Origin: Monoplex corrugatus
Lineage: Eukaryota > Mollusca > Gastropoda > Littorinimorpha > Ranellidae
NCBI GenBank assembly: GCA_030674185.1
Contig: JAPXFY010000031.1
Span: 34,168,539 to 34,232,538 of the forward strand
Reading direction: 5' to 3'
DNA: 64,000 bases
The notes under the pieces were generated by a model, which saw nothing but the letters and a program-made list of their open reading frames with translations, had not been told where the DNA came from and did no database searches. The translations under genes and the position numbers were made by a program. The stretch's first letter is position 1. Every line of letters starts with the position of its first letter. Shown here in pieces: positions 50,450 through 62,590 of this stretch.

Positions 50450-51741
50450 CTATGCCATGAGTGGAGTGGGTGGTGTCAGCTCCTGAAAGGTTTCTTCGTT
50501 CAGGTCAAAGTTATCCCAGCAGAAATGAATCACTTTGTTCTGTCCCAAACTCACCGTTGAAGGCAAAAGACTAGCACACTGATGTACAGAGTTGGCCATA
50601 GCAGTCTCAAGTCGTACAATTGTTTTGTATCCAGCCACGTGCCCAAAACGATTCAAGAGACTTAGAACTTCAGAGCTACCAGTAACATGTCTGATAGACA
50701 TTCCAAGTAGAAGATGTTTGGGCATTTTCCACTTTCCCCCTGTCAAAGAGTAGCATATGTCCTGGCCAATGGAGGATGCTAATCTGGTGGTTTTGTTTTG
50801 CTCCACAGTAGTACTCTTTCCAGACAGCAGATTTTGGAGAAAGTCTGTGAGAATAGCTGGAGGATGGACAGCATCAGACTGAAGGTACTCTGCAGATGGA
50901 GGCCAAGGCATGTCAAGTGCAGCTCTAAAAGCATCCATGATGTGTCGATGAAGGACATATGCAGACTCCTCAAGTCGCCTTTCTTCTGAAGCTGCTGATA
51001 CAAACGCGGTCTCAACTGCCTGACCTCGGGCAAGTTCGTCACAATAAACAAGTTCACTACGATGGTTTGGAGCCCAGAATTTTATTCTAAAGCCAAAACG
51101 TTTCATTATCTTTTCTTTCAGTTTGTAAGTCTTGTATCCTGGGTTGTAGAAGTCAGGGGAATGTTGTTGCATGTATCCACAGTACTTCTCCCTCAGCATG
51201 GTCATTCTCTCCACCTGTGCACCTCTGATCAAGGCATTTTCAATGTACTCACATATGTACTCAAATGCCCTCTCATATGCCTGTAGCTGCTCAGCAGATG
51301 TCTGGCCTGTGGATGTTTCAGCATGCCTGCCTTCATATCTCACATAGTCTTTCCTGCAACCCTCATGATAGTGAGCTTCACGTGCTACCAGACTACATCT
51401 TGATAATGAGTGAAAACGTCATCATGCTTAGTTTTTGCTGCATCCTTTATAGAATGTTCTGCCGTCTTGGTGACACATTGTACAAGTTTGTCAAAACATG
51501 CAACTCCTTTTGAAGCTTTCTTCTTGAATTTTTTGTTGCAAAAAATGCATCTGTCGTTTGGAAGCAATGGGCCTGATGTAGCAACAGCAGTCCTCTTTGG
51601 TTTAGATGGTCCTGCAACTTCTTCACTCTCTGTCTCATGTTTCCTTTTCCTGGCAAATTTCACATTGGTAAACCGTGCATAACAGCTTCTGTGATAACCA
51701 TGGTGAGTAAAGTCCCCCCATGTCTTCTGGAATACAATCAC
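50450..51741 (-). pseudogene. Large element gene, Cys/His-rich N-terminal region
   Basis: Contains HHGYHRSCYARFTNVKFARK, then CIFCNKKFKKKASKG and, after a one-base frameshift near 51385, EAHYHEGCRKDYVRYEG. YHxxCYxxF, CxxC and HYHxxC blocks suggest metal-binding modules. The following 290 residues are open and end at LTPPTPLMA, where another frameshift hides THSTHGIVIQE. Domain names cannot be given from sequence alone. Confidence 0.6.
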
Positions 51742-51755
51742 AAATCTGATCTAGT

Positions 51756-51953
51756 CTATGACATGCTACATTTGAAGCACGTCTCAAATGGAGAGACTTC
51801 TGGATAGTTTTTTTTACTTTCTTCAGTTAGTGGGGTTATAGTCTTCTCTTTTCTGCTGTTTTTGAAATGAATTATACATGTTCTGCCATCTCTTGAACAT
51901 TTTCTTTTGCATTTGGGTGTGCTTTTAAAGGTTACTGGTTGTTCATCTGCCAT
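51756..51953 (-). CDS. Large element gene, N-terminal block
   Basis: Starts MADEQPVTFKSTPKCKRKCS and reads DGRTCIIHF and ITPLTEES, a Cys-containing opening followed by a TEES block. The frame ends at 51756, 15 bases before the next long frame, so a frame break or short intron separates them. Confidence 0.5.
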   Translation of the reverse strand: MADEQPVTFKSTPKCKRKCSRDGRTCIIHFKNSRKEKTITPLTEESKKNYPEVSPFETCFKCSMS

Positions 51954-53340
51954 GGTGCAAATCTGAATTCACACAGGACGTGTCTCATGGAGAAGATGAC
52001 GCATTTTTAATTACAGTGTAGTTAGAGACTGCACACCTGCCCATTCTCAATGACCTGAAACAAAACGTTTAAAAACAAACGGATACTATTATGCGTCAAA
52101 GCGGTTTGCCCTATTCATACACTTTGTCAAACTTAGTGGTGAAGAACGCAGAACTAAAACTAGCAACGAACTCAAGCAGCGGTTTTTCTAAGGCGTGTCA
52201 GAGGTTCTCCAGCAACCCCATCAGAAAAGCGCATCTTGCGCTGTGACAGTGAATACCATCTGCTATAATTATAATCTATGCAAGGACTACTCTAGAGTAG
52301 TCCTTGAATCTATGCTATACGTGCTTAGCACAGGAGTCTGGCCGAAATAATGAGACACGCGCAGTAAACGGGATGGGCAGAGGTGTGTAGAAGAGATGTG
52401 CATGAACGCTTTACACTGAGACACACACACACACACACGCACACACAGAGGTGGGGACGGGGGTGAGGTGGGTTTACCAAGAACATGATTACGTCATGTT
52501 GCAGACAGAGATCACAGTAAAGCACGCAATGGCATGCACACATGACTGCTTTGCATGTTTGATTTCTTTACAAAGGCAACACTGATTTAGCGACAAGAAG
52601 CGGAAGAAAATACACATGCGCCTTCGTAAGATAGGTGTGACTTGAGAGACAGAGACACTCATGGCATTATTATTATTATTATTATTATTAGGTCAGTTGT
52701 TCCAAATCACTGGTTCATGTTGTTGAATCTCTCACCACTAGAAAAACATTGACTCAACGCGCTGTCGTAAACGCATTACTTTCAGCGCCACACCTATCTG
52801 ATGACGTTAACGAATGTTACAATACTTACTTTTCGTAGACATTCTCTGATCACAATAATGAAATCTTGATCTAGGCCTAAGTGAACATAAGCTGTTTTGT
52901 GATACACACTGAAATGTGGAGACACAAACACTAGCAAGAAACGTGTGGAAAAGTGTCGGCTGCTGAACTTGCGCGTGGGAACAGAACAGCGCACAGCTGT
53001 GGTTGAGTGGTAGGACAGATTTCAGCTGCATGCGATTCGGATGCCCATGCACAAACATCATCACTGTATCGCTTTTTGTAAAATACCAGCAGAATAGTGT
53101 GCAGATATATCGAGGAAATTTGTCTTAGATGCCATTCACGACAAACCTATGAGATATCAAGCCAGATTATGTGTGACAAACAGAGTGAACACACCCACCC
53201 CATAATGCTAAATACAAGGCGCAAAGAGGAAAAAATACACTATTAATGCAGCTCTCACTGCCAAAATAACCTGTTTACCAGAGGGTAACATGTCAAATGT
53301 TTCCTCCCATATCAGAAGCTTTCTAGAAAACCAAGTCAAA
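51954..53340. other. Upstream part of the 6.6-kb element, no gene
   Basis: No coding region is supported. CA-run at 52422-52446, (ATT)n at about 52668-52691, and a perfect 13-bp inverted repeat AAGGACTACTCTA/TAGAGTAGTCCTT at about 52281-52306. This is presumably the promoter region of the large gene. Confidence 0.5.
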
Positions 53341-53394
53341 AATTTCCCCCCCCCCGGCGGGGGGGGGGGGGGTTCTACCCCCCCAGACCAAGGT

Positions 53395-54250
53395 CTAAGA
53401 CTAGCTTAGCACAAGGCCTTTTCCGTCGAAGTGTTTTAACCTTTTGACTCCTGCAGGAAGCTGGTGGATAGGGTGAGGGAGTCAAAGGGTTAATTTTTTG
53501 CAGTTGGTGGATAGGGAGCAGAAGTCAAAGGGTTAATTATAACTCCCAGACCCTTCCCATGCGATGGCTGGGGGATTCTTTGAGTATAAACTGTATCCCA
53601 CACCTTTTGGACATCATTTGCTAGGAGTTTCTTTTGTCCAGCACTATTTGTCTCTGCATTTTTTTTTCACCATCACCTCCACATTTCCCTCTTTCTGCCT
53701 CACCTGTACTTGTTCAAGATGTTCTTGCAGTCTGTTTTCTCCCACCTACCAACGCACTTTGGGCACAGTATGCTAGACTGTGCAGCCAACATGAGGTTTT
53801 TCTTGTATAACGTGGGTCAACCCACTAATGCAACCTACACATAAGCATCGAGCCAGTTTGAACATACTTCATACGGATGTGTGTCTGATTCAGAATGATC
53901 GCTATTCCACCGTTTGTGTGAGGACACAAGTATAATATGATGTGGCATGTTTGATTTTCTCTCTGTTACATGAAAGTCGGCTTTTTGGAGCAAAGTGATG
54001 GGCAGCATTTCTTAAAACTACAGCACCAAACAATAATGAGATGACTGAAGTGAAATAAGATACGTGACTTTCTTTGTAAATCAAAACTACACTTGGAAAA
54101 AGTATGGATTGAACCTTGGACCCAGATCAGGATTTCTCTCAGATTGAGCGAAAGAACACTCCAGATCAAAACTTTGTTGTACGGTGGGATGCATGAAAGG
54201 ACATGGAATATGTAGCACTGTAATCTACGTAACATGGCCATTTCATGTAT
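53395..54250 (+). repeat. Second half of the segment duplicated at 41124-41900
   Basis: ACTAGCTTAGCACAAGGCC onward matches 41131-41900 with a few per cent differences, including the ATGGCTGGGGGATTCTTTGA block. With 46570-46831 it forms one duplicate into which the 6.6-kb element inserted. Confidence 0.85.
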
Positions 54251-54375
54251 AAAAATAAAACCGGTTAATCATATCGTGTCTTTGCACTTGCCATTTTTCC
54301 TTGGAAATATATGTCCTACGTGTATTATCAAACTGAAGTTTGTTAACATGCATACTTGTTTTGGAAGACAATGGC

Positions 54376-54378
<3 letters not shown>

Positions 54379-54420
<42 letters not shown>

Positions 54421-54444
54421 CTCTCTCGCTCTCTCTCTCTCTCC
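54379..54444. repeat. CT microsatellite
   Basis: (CT)n with two interruptions. Flanks hold no gene; 54445-55170 is AT-rich and empty. Confidence 0.9.
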
Positions 54445-55170
54445 CTTCTCGGTGGTGTCTAATAGCATGCCTGCATGTATGCACCAACAGACCAAAACAT
54501 GGGACTAGTCTACACAGATAGAGCATGTAATATGAACAGCGATATGTTGTGCAGATCAAAGTGTAGTCCATTGAGACATGATGTATTTCTCTGCCTGCTG
54601 GGGAAATATACCCTTTTCAAAATGAAGACCAATTATTGACCATGTAATGCGAAAACATTAGAACCCTTTTCCGGCGTTTCGATGTGTTTGTTACACAGGT
54701 TTAACAAGACTTTTGATGGGTTTGTTACACAGGTTTTACAAGTTATATTGAAAAACCACAATACGAGTGATAACCACACACTTCCTTGTCTAAAGCAGCC
54801 TTGGTTGAGTTATTCTGTTAGTGGTCATGCAAATGAAAAATAAAAAAAAGGAAAAAGACAATTTCACAACACGCTAACACAGGCTACTGCTATGTGACAA
54901 AATGGAGTTGGGGTGGGCTGTTAGGGTGGATGTCTAGTGCTGACAACAGTACAACTTTGTCCTCAACCTGTTGGTAGTGTTGCTGTTGTAGGCCTGCAAT
55001 AGTTGTGAAAAACAAGTCAGTATGAATTACGATGGGTTGGTAAACTATTTGAATTAAAGTGACATAGCCTCGGGCAAGTTATAAACAGGAAACTAAGAAA
55101 TGATTGTGAACTTATCACCACCTACTGCCATCTTCATCACCTTCACTGTGGACAGAATTTGGAAACACAG

Positions 55171-56130
55171 CATATGTGTCTATAGAAATTTCAGCGTTTG
55201 CGAAACACTGCCTTGATCTGTTGTGATACACATATCACGTGCTGCTATCCAGCGTTTGTTGATGATGGTCAGTGCAAGAAACTAAACCTGTGCTAGAAAT
55301 GTTTTCTGTCACTCTCTTTGTTTCTTTTTTCTCCTTTGCTTTCTGTCATTTCTTCCGATCAATTTTTGCCTTGCTGGTCCATTCACCTGTATGTGATCGA
55401 TAAAGCCTTACATACATTTTCTTAGGATTGATAATTGCGTACATGTATTAAGTGCATTTTTGGCTCTAGGGAGGTGAGATAAGCGGAAAGACCCGTTTGT
55501 GTTTTTGTGTCGTTAGTTATGTTATAATTTGTATTCAGGTATTTTTTTAGATTCCCTTTGCGACACATTGGATGGAGTGGTGGACGCCAGGGGCATCTCT
55601 TTAGATTATACACGGAAATGCATTTATGTGTACTTAATTTTCTTTTCCTTTTTTCCCCTGTGGAAGTGTTGTGAAAGTGTAGAAACGGTTAGCCCTGATA
55701 TGGCTCCAGGCAGTCGGCTGGGCTTTAAACAATTTTATTTTAATCTGGTTGTCATTTTTGGCATGGTGTTAGCCCTGATATGGCTTTAATAGCCGGCTGG
55801 GCTATAAGCAATATGAAATTGAACTTGCTGCTGCCCACAGTATCTGTGCTGGTGCTGGTGCTGGTGTTGTTGATAGGAGTCATGATTATGCAAAATGACG
55901 CAAAGTCTATTTTCAACCCCGTTCTTTTTTAGCCACAGACAGACCAAAGGGTCTAAGCATAATCACACAAAACTGCCGTAGGAATAAAAAAAATATAAAA
56001 CAAACAAAAGAAACATCATTGGTCAGATCTACAACATGCCACAAAACCGCTGCCCTAGGCAAAAGAATTGGTCTATTCCTGATTCCTTATTTATCTGTGA
56101 CGTGCTCTTGTCCAGGTTATGACGCGTCCT
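55171..56130 (+). repeat. LINE/SINE 3' fragments, second copy of 33800-35200
   Basis: Matches 33800-33990, 34165-34370 and 34880-35200 in the same order, with tails at 55690 (GTCGGCTGGGCTTTAAACAA) and 55765 (GGCTGGGCTATAAGCAATAT). Confidence 0.7.
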
Positions 56131-57589
56131 GCCTGTTTAACGCTAGTTATTCATGAGAACCGTGGATCCTCTTTTAATTAAGGTGCTCAGGAGCTATGTA
56201 CTGTACACTATTCGTTATAGTTATCTGAGGCTGTTTTGTGTAGTCTGCATGGAGTCCTGAATTTCTTCTGGGAGCATGATTTTCTTTTTGAAGTATTGAT
56301 ATTCTCTAAACCTGCCATGTTGTTTTAATCGACATTATAAGAGACTGGACGTGCAAATCTTTCTTAATTAAAGCCACAGTTTCTTCTTTCTGAAGTATTG
56401 ATATTCTCTAAAACTGCCATCGATATTATAACTTATATAAAAGACTAGACTGGGCATGCAGACCTCTCTCCTGATCATAGCCACAGTTGCCGTTGGATCG
56501 AAAGGTCAATACCATAGACAATCAGTATGATGGCTGTAGTGAAGTTTGTTTAGAATTAATATGTGGACGTCCACCATTTATCACCTAAAACGATGTAATA
56601 CTAATAGTGAGATTGTTTTATACAAACCTGAAGCATACTCTGCGCATGTTTGTTTGATAAAATTTTCTGTTCAGCGTACTGTGATTTGCGTACCCTACTA
56701 ATAGTACTATCTCAAAATTCCAAACTGGAAATGAATTTTGCACATTTTTATTGTTGAAGATTTGAAGAGCGTAAGACATCTTGGTGTCCTGTGCTGGCCA
56801 GCGGTGCAGGCTGAAAGTGAGAGGTGACAAGCACGCAGTCACTAGCCAACACACTTGACGCATCACATCTGCCACCAATCAATATAAAATCTTTTTCTTT
56901 TATAAAATGAGAGATTAAAAAAGAAAGACGGGGATGTAGTATGGCTATATGCTGTGCCCACTGAGAGTAGCATTACTTTGACAGACAAGCAACCTGTGGG
57001 CGCTAATCCCAACAGAAGTAATAATTGAGACTCCCAGATGCTTTTGTGTCAGACGTCTTGTAATCGTGTTAGGTTGTTAAGTGAACAAGGGAAGTCACTC
57101 TTCCATAATAACAAATAGTGACTAGAGTTGCTTCCGTTCGCGTACATCTTTCCCCTTTCTTTAAAGGGTTAATATTTTTACACAATAAAAAATTAAATTT
57201 TTCTACTGCTACATTTTTCAATCTCATATCTTCAAACTTACCTAAAGTGTTCATCAGTCACTTGCTGAAAGACTTCCGCTTCAAATTTCTTCAGTGTTCA
57301 CTTTGTTCATTTCAGCACACTACATGTAATTTTCTAAAGTAAACTGTTTACGAAAAACATAAGTATTCGGCACTTTGCTTCTTACAGTCTGGAATGTTTC
57401 TTTTTTCTTTCTCTAAATCTTTAACTTTTAACTATTTGTTTTTCAATGAACTTGAACATTTTAAAAAGTTTCAAATTTATCCATTCACACCACTCACGCC
57501 TTTCAACAAATTTAACTTTTAAAAATGAAGTTACACATTTATAGTCTTTTCATTCTCTCCATCATTCAGAATTTCTGTTATCAGAATTC
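56131..57589. other. No gene; small internal repeats
   Basis: A 40-bp direct repeat (AAGTATTGATATTCTCTAAA) at about 56290 and 56390. 56790-56870 matches 61410-61490 (CACGCAGTCACTAGCCAACA). 57160-57590 is AT-rich. I recognise no protein. Confidence 0.5.
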
Positions 57590-58016
57590 TTCAACAGAGT
57601 GAACTGGTTTCTTCTTCATTCTTTCACTTCGCCTAATAACCGGTGTTGAAGGTGGACTTGAGACTGGATTTGTTGTCATGGATGGAGTAAGAGGTAGAGC
57701 TGCAGGGAATGGATTAACTGCTTGTCTTGCCCTCTAGAAAGGTTGCTCCAGCTCATCTGGTAGAAGAACATCATCATGATCAGACTCGGTCTGGGACTGT
57801 ACGATTTTCTGAATGTGTTTAATGTTGCGTCCGCATTTCGCCCTGTGGAGTGTTTATTAGATATGACCGTTCACTATCATCGGCTGGACCAGTGATCTGT
57901 CCCTTGGGGTTCCATTTCTTTCCACCATCAGTCTTGATCAGGACAGTTGTTCCTGGTTGTAATTTTAGCAATGGTCGTGCACCATGACGTTGATCAAATT
58001 TTTTGTGCATTGTCAC
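57590..58016 (-). pseudogene. Ty3/gypsy integrase C-terminal fragment
   Basis: Reads FDQRHGARPLLKLQPGTTVL and IKTDGGKKWNPKGQI then SYLINTPQGEMR, the post-core region of gypsy integrases (YDxRHxxRxLxxLxPGdxVxV). Further down, with a stop, PVIRRSERMKKKP matches the terminal tail. Upstream pol is missing. It is a different element from LTR1 and LTR2. Confidence 0.75.
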
Positions 58017-58019
58017 ATA

Positions 58020-60540
58020 AGGTACAACAACTGTTAGGACTAACTGGAGATGACAATGCCAGTGTCCACACTATTTATAAGCAGTCAAGTAGTAATTGTC
58101 ATCTTCGTCTTCAAGGATCATGCTTCACAGTGGCGGTGATATTTGTGCCATATTCAAACGATGTTGAGGTTTAGATAGTAAGTGAAGCTGGACGGCTTGG
58201 TTGAGCTGGTGGTTCAGACGAGACAGCTGACAGATCAGCAGGTTCATGCTTGCTGCACATTACAGACATTCACAGGGGCACGAGGCATTTGATGTGGTCT
58301 TGAATCCTCAGTAATACTAACAGACAAAACTATCATCTGCCTCTGCATTTCCCACCAGTAAATTCACTACTTCTGTCAGGTATGTACGAGATCGTGACAA
58401 GTAGTGGCATTATCCAGAACTGGGTTTCCTTTTTCTGCGATTAATCTTTTCAGTGATACCTGGTGAAATGGTCTGGTTTTGATGAAAAGGCGATCGTGGA
58501 ATATGCGAGGTCATTATTATCACTATCCAACTGACAGTGAAAACTCATCCCTCAACATTTAAACAGCATATCTGAGTATTTTATAGGATCCGTCAGATAC
58601 GCAAAGGTTTGGGCAGTCATTTTCAAGGTATTTCTTTAGTCATGGACACACCTGGGATTGGGTCTGTTCCCTCTACCTGAAACAGTGCAGGTGTGCAGTG
58701 GAGAGAGAACACCGCAGTCAACAAGGCAAACGTGCAAGGTCTGTCTTGTGATCAAAATGAAATCCTCGTAACAGCATGAAAAGGGGCCCAGAATTACAGG
58801 GGAAAAGTCATGGGGAAAAGGTCAGAGAATTAGAAATCAGCATAATGAAACAACAAGAAGAAAATACATTTTTCAAAATGAGAAGTGGAAAAGCGAGTTT
58901 GCTTCAAGTTACTTAGCAGCAATCACAACATGGCTCATTCTCTATCTAGAAACCCATCAACTTATCATATGAAATTGGAATTGCCAATGCTAAATCCAAA
59001 GGACACTGACTGCTATCAGCCAGAGATACAATGGTTTCTTTATTACATTCTGTTCCGTGCCTTGACTTTGTGAGACTGTAATTGAGTGTAATGTCCATTA
59101 CGACTTGTGCATCGTCACATGTGTAGAAGAACTGTTAAGAATGACTAGAGATGATAAAATGAGGCAATGGATGATTAATTTGCTGTGACTCTGTAGATGA
59201 CAGCACTTCTAAGACTACCCTTGTCTTTAGATCGACACAGCTTTGTATGATTTGATTTGCAAATTGTGGCTTTGACAGTGACAAATTCGCTATGAATCAT
59301 TCCAGTAATGGCCTTGGTTGCTGTTTGGATGATCTTGATAGATGAGAAATTTTCCGAGAATCTATTTAGCTTTAACGCTTATAATCAACTTTGATCTTAA
59401 TACAAGCATGACTATACATGATTCCTGATTGCACATTCTGGCTTTGACAGCGAGAGATTCACTGAGGATGGTTTTCAGTGATGGTCTTGGTTGCTGCATG
59501 GTTGAATAAATCATTGAAGTAATGGATGACAGATTTATTTTGAATCTATTCTGCTTTTAACATTTTCTAATAGAAAACTGTCTTTAAATCAGTATAATTG
59601 CGTGTAATTTTGAATCACAAATTGTGGCTTTTTCCTCATCAAGCAGTGTGCTTTTCATCAGTAACGTTATTCTAAAATCAGAGCGTGCAACAGTCATGTC
59701 CCTTACAGGAAACTTACGAGTGTGGAAAATGGGAGCCAGACCTAATCTCAACGAAACTCCTTCAGAAATGTAAGTCACGCTACAAATAATGGCCTGTCTT
59801 CAAGACAGAAATAAAAGAAATGAACAGCTTCTTGAAAACTTTCAAGACATCAAAGTCAACTCTGACCGGCATGGTGAATGAAAGAAAAATTTCGGAATCC
59901 ATCATGGAGACTATAGGTGTACCGACTTCGTTACATCTCTACTGACCATTGATCATCTGTTCAATGATCAGGTGGACAGTCACAAAAACAACAACAAAAA
60001 AACAAAAAAATAGCACCCATCCATTTCCGCAGACCATTGGGGTGGACGTACAGGTCCTGAGTGTACAGAATTAGGTAACATATATTTCTCAAAGAAAAAA
60101 ATCGGCATGCTGAGACAACAAGAAGAAAGTACATTTTTCAAAATGAAAAGTGGAAAAGCAAGTTTGCTTCAAGTTACATAGCAGTATCACATCATGGCTC
60201 ATTCTCTATCTACAAACCCATCAACTTATCATATGAAACTGGAATTGCTAATGCTAAATCCAAAGGACGCTGACTGCTATCAGCCAGAGATGGAATGGTT
60301 TCTTTATTACATTCCGTTCCGTGCCTTGACTTTTGAGACTGTAATTTCCAGTAAGACTTGTGCATCATCATATAAGGTACAGCTGTAAGGAATAACAAGA
60401 AATGATAATGTCCTGTTTATGCGGCAGTTAAATAATAGTCATCTTCGTCTTCTATGATTATGCTTCACAGTAGTGGTGATATTTGTGCCATTTTCGAATG
60501 ATGTTGAGGTTTAGATAGTAAGTGAAGCTGGGCGGCTTGG
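58020..60540. repeat. Dispersed duplicate pairs
   Basis: 58020-58200 matches 60365-60540, and 58840-59070 matches 60090-60330. The second pair contains MAHSLSRNPSTYHMKLEL, which resembles the ADxLSR block after gypsy RNase H, so it may be retrotransposon-derived. 59080-60085 holds nothing recognisable. Confidence 0.6.
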
Positions 60541-61479
60541 TTGAGCTTAGGGTTCAGTTGAGGCTGATGACTCAATTCAGCAGGACAGCTGGGTAGATGT
60601 TGGTGTGACTGACTGACTCACAGCCACAGACAAACAGCCTCCTTAATGACGGTGTGGCTTTAGAGAAGGAGCAGTGTTCGTATCGTCTTGATCCCGAACA
60701 GGTTGATGTTTGCTGCACATTACAGACGTTCACAGAGGCATGAGGCACTTGTGTTGAAGCCTTGTGCATTGACACACTCTTCAGATGTGTTCTGGAATCG
60801 TCAGTAATACTAACAGACGTTCACAGGGGCACCCCCGTGCTCGGCCATACGCACTGACGCCTGGTGCCATGTTTATCTTGGGAATATGTAATGGTTGTTT
60901 CTGCCCAGACAGGACCACCACCTTGTCATGGTCAGGGGGCTTTAGGCCCCAATGATCCCTTGAGCTATACCGACAAGGGCGTCTTGTTAGAAGGCTTTGG
61001 TTTTTCAGTAGTGACAGACCTGATTACCAAGGTAATCTAGTAATTGGCTGGGCTATAAGCAATACGAACTTGAACTTGATGGCTGTTTCCCATTGCCTTC
61101 CATCGGTTTTCTGTCAGGGTTTACTCCCTTAGCCTTGACACCTACAAGGCAGTGGTGCTATCTATCCATATCTGAGGGTCTGGTTCGTAGGCACCAGGGC
61201 GTGCCCACACGCCAGTGGGCCTGCGTGCCGCACATCTGTGGACCAGACCTTCCGAGTCTCTCAAGTTTAGCTTGAGTCCATGAGGTGCTGCAGTTACCGC
61301 ATGTTGCCACAAGGAGGCACAATGTAGGGCTTGCTAATGGAGAGGTTAGGTACTGACAAAGAGAGATTTGCCCATTCTGCTCTCCTTTTTGCATAGGTGC
61401 AAGCAACAGTGCTAGCCAGTGGTGCAGGCTGCAAGTGACCGGTGACAAGCACGCAGTCACTAGCCAACACACTAGACAC
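60541..61479 (+). repeat. Degraded repeats with LINE tail
   Basis: 60900-61080 has CCACCACCTTGTCATGGTCA and a tail variant GGCTGGGCTATAAGCAATAC at 61040. No coding region is supported. Confidence 0.45.
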
Positions 61480-61740
61480 GTCATATCAGAAAAATCAGAG
61501 CACCTAGTCACAATAGGAAAGCTGGAGGGAAATACATTACCAGGTAGACCCAGGGAGAAAATATTGGACGGACTTGCAGAGTGGCTGAGGACAGAGAGGG
61601 TGGGAGATGTACTTGCAGCGACAAGGGACAGATTCGTATCGCCAACGCGATGCTGCGGGGCACATGATGATGATGTGTATCTGTGTATATCATCTTTAAA
61701 AAATAGAAAGAAAAAAAGGGGCGACGTGTGAGTGGAATCA
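61480..61740 (+). pseudogene. LINE C-terminal fragment
   Basis: EHLVTIGKLEGN and GRPREKILDGLAEWL match the end of the fragment at 5070-5150 (KHLVTTGKLERK). The block ends AHDDD in the usual style of this family. Confidence 0.7.
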
Positions 61741-62349
61741 CAATCAGCTACTAAATTATAAACTTATCTCACCAATATTTTGTATAATCACATGACAGAA
61801 AGCTCTTCCAATCAATATCACATAGCCTTATCTGCTTATCAGCATGGTGGATTGAAATAACGACTTTTTTTACTGTAGCTCCTCCAGTCTGTCGTCCAGC
61901 CCCAATTGAAAGATGAATAAATCAATCAATAAAGAAAAAAGAAGAAATTAAGAAGAAAGAAAAAAATGTCTATATAACAACAATAAACACACACAGTACA
62001 CACATGTACCCACATGTCGCGATATCAGGATAGAATACAATAAATCAAGCAAGTAAATGAAAAACAGAACAAAGTAAACAGAAAACACACACACATAAGA
62101 CACAGACACACCAGTACACACATTCATAAAGAAAATAAAACATACAAAGCAGCCAAACACTACGACAAATTTAAAGACAGACAACAAACTGCAAAGAAAC
62201 AATCACTGGGACAACCTTCACCTTTCTCCAACTGTCTTTTCCATTTCTTATCATTTCCTTTATCTCTGATCCAGGAAAAGCCAAACACTTTCCCAGGTCT
62301 TCCATGCTGTAGGAGTGAGCAGTGTTAAATTAAGATTGTTACTGATTGC
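61741..62349. other. No gene
   Basis: A-rich and CA-rich sequence around 61900-62130; nothing recognisable. Confidence 0.5.
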
Positions 62350-62590
62350 TTTGGCTGACCATTTATAGGTCATTTTATGAGGAAAGGGGAATTAGAGCAC
62401 CTGGTCACATCAGAAAAGCTGGAGGGAAAGAATACCACGTAGACACAGGGAGAAAATATTGGACGGACTTGCAGGGTGGCTGAAGACAGAGAGGATGGAA
62501 GATGTGCTTGCGGCGACAAGGGATAGATGCATATGGAGGGCCATGATTGCAAACGCCATGCGGCAGGGCACATGATGACTGTTGTTTTTC
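62350..62590 (+). pseudogene. LINE C-terminal fragment, further copy
   Basis: Matches 61480-61690 and 5040-5160 at the nucleotide level (CATTTTATGAG, GAAAGCTGGAGGGAAA, AAAATATTGGACGGACTTGC). Frames are broken. Confidence 0.7.

Larger units (their letters stand above)
46832..53394 (-). mobile_element. 6.6-kb element with inverted ends and a nuclease-like gene
   Basis: Left end ACCTTGGCCTG, right end complementary to ACCTTGGTCTG; both are followed inward by long C/G homopolymer hairpins (46850-46875, 53346-53385). The unoccupied site GACTACAGACTAGC is present in the duplicate at about 41124-41137. Here it is split into CTACAG (46826-46831) before and CTAAG (53395-53399) after the element, consistent with a 5-6-bp target duplication with one base lost. 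It carries one degraded gene of about 1500 codons on the minus strand. I cannot assign a superfamily. Confidence 0.75.
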
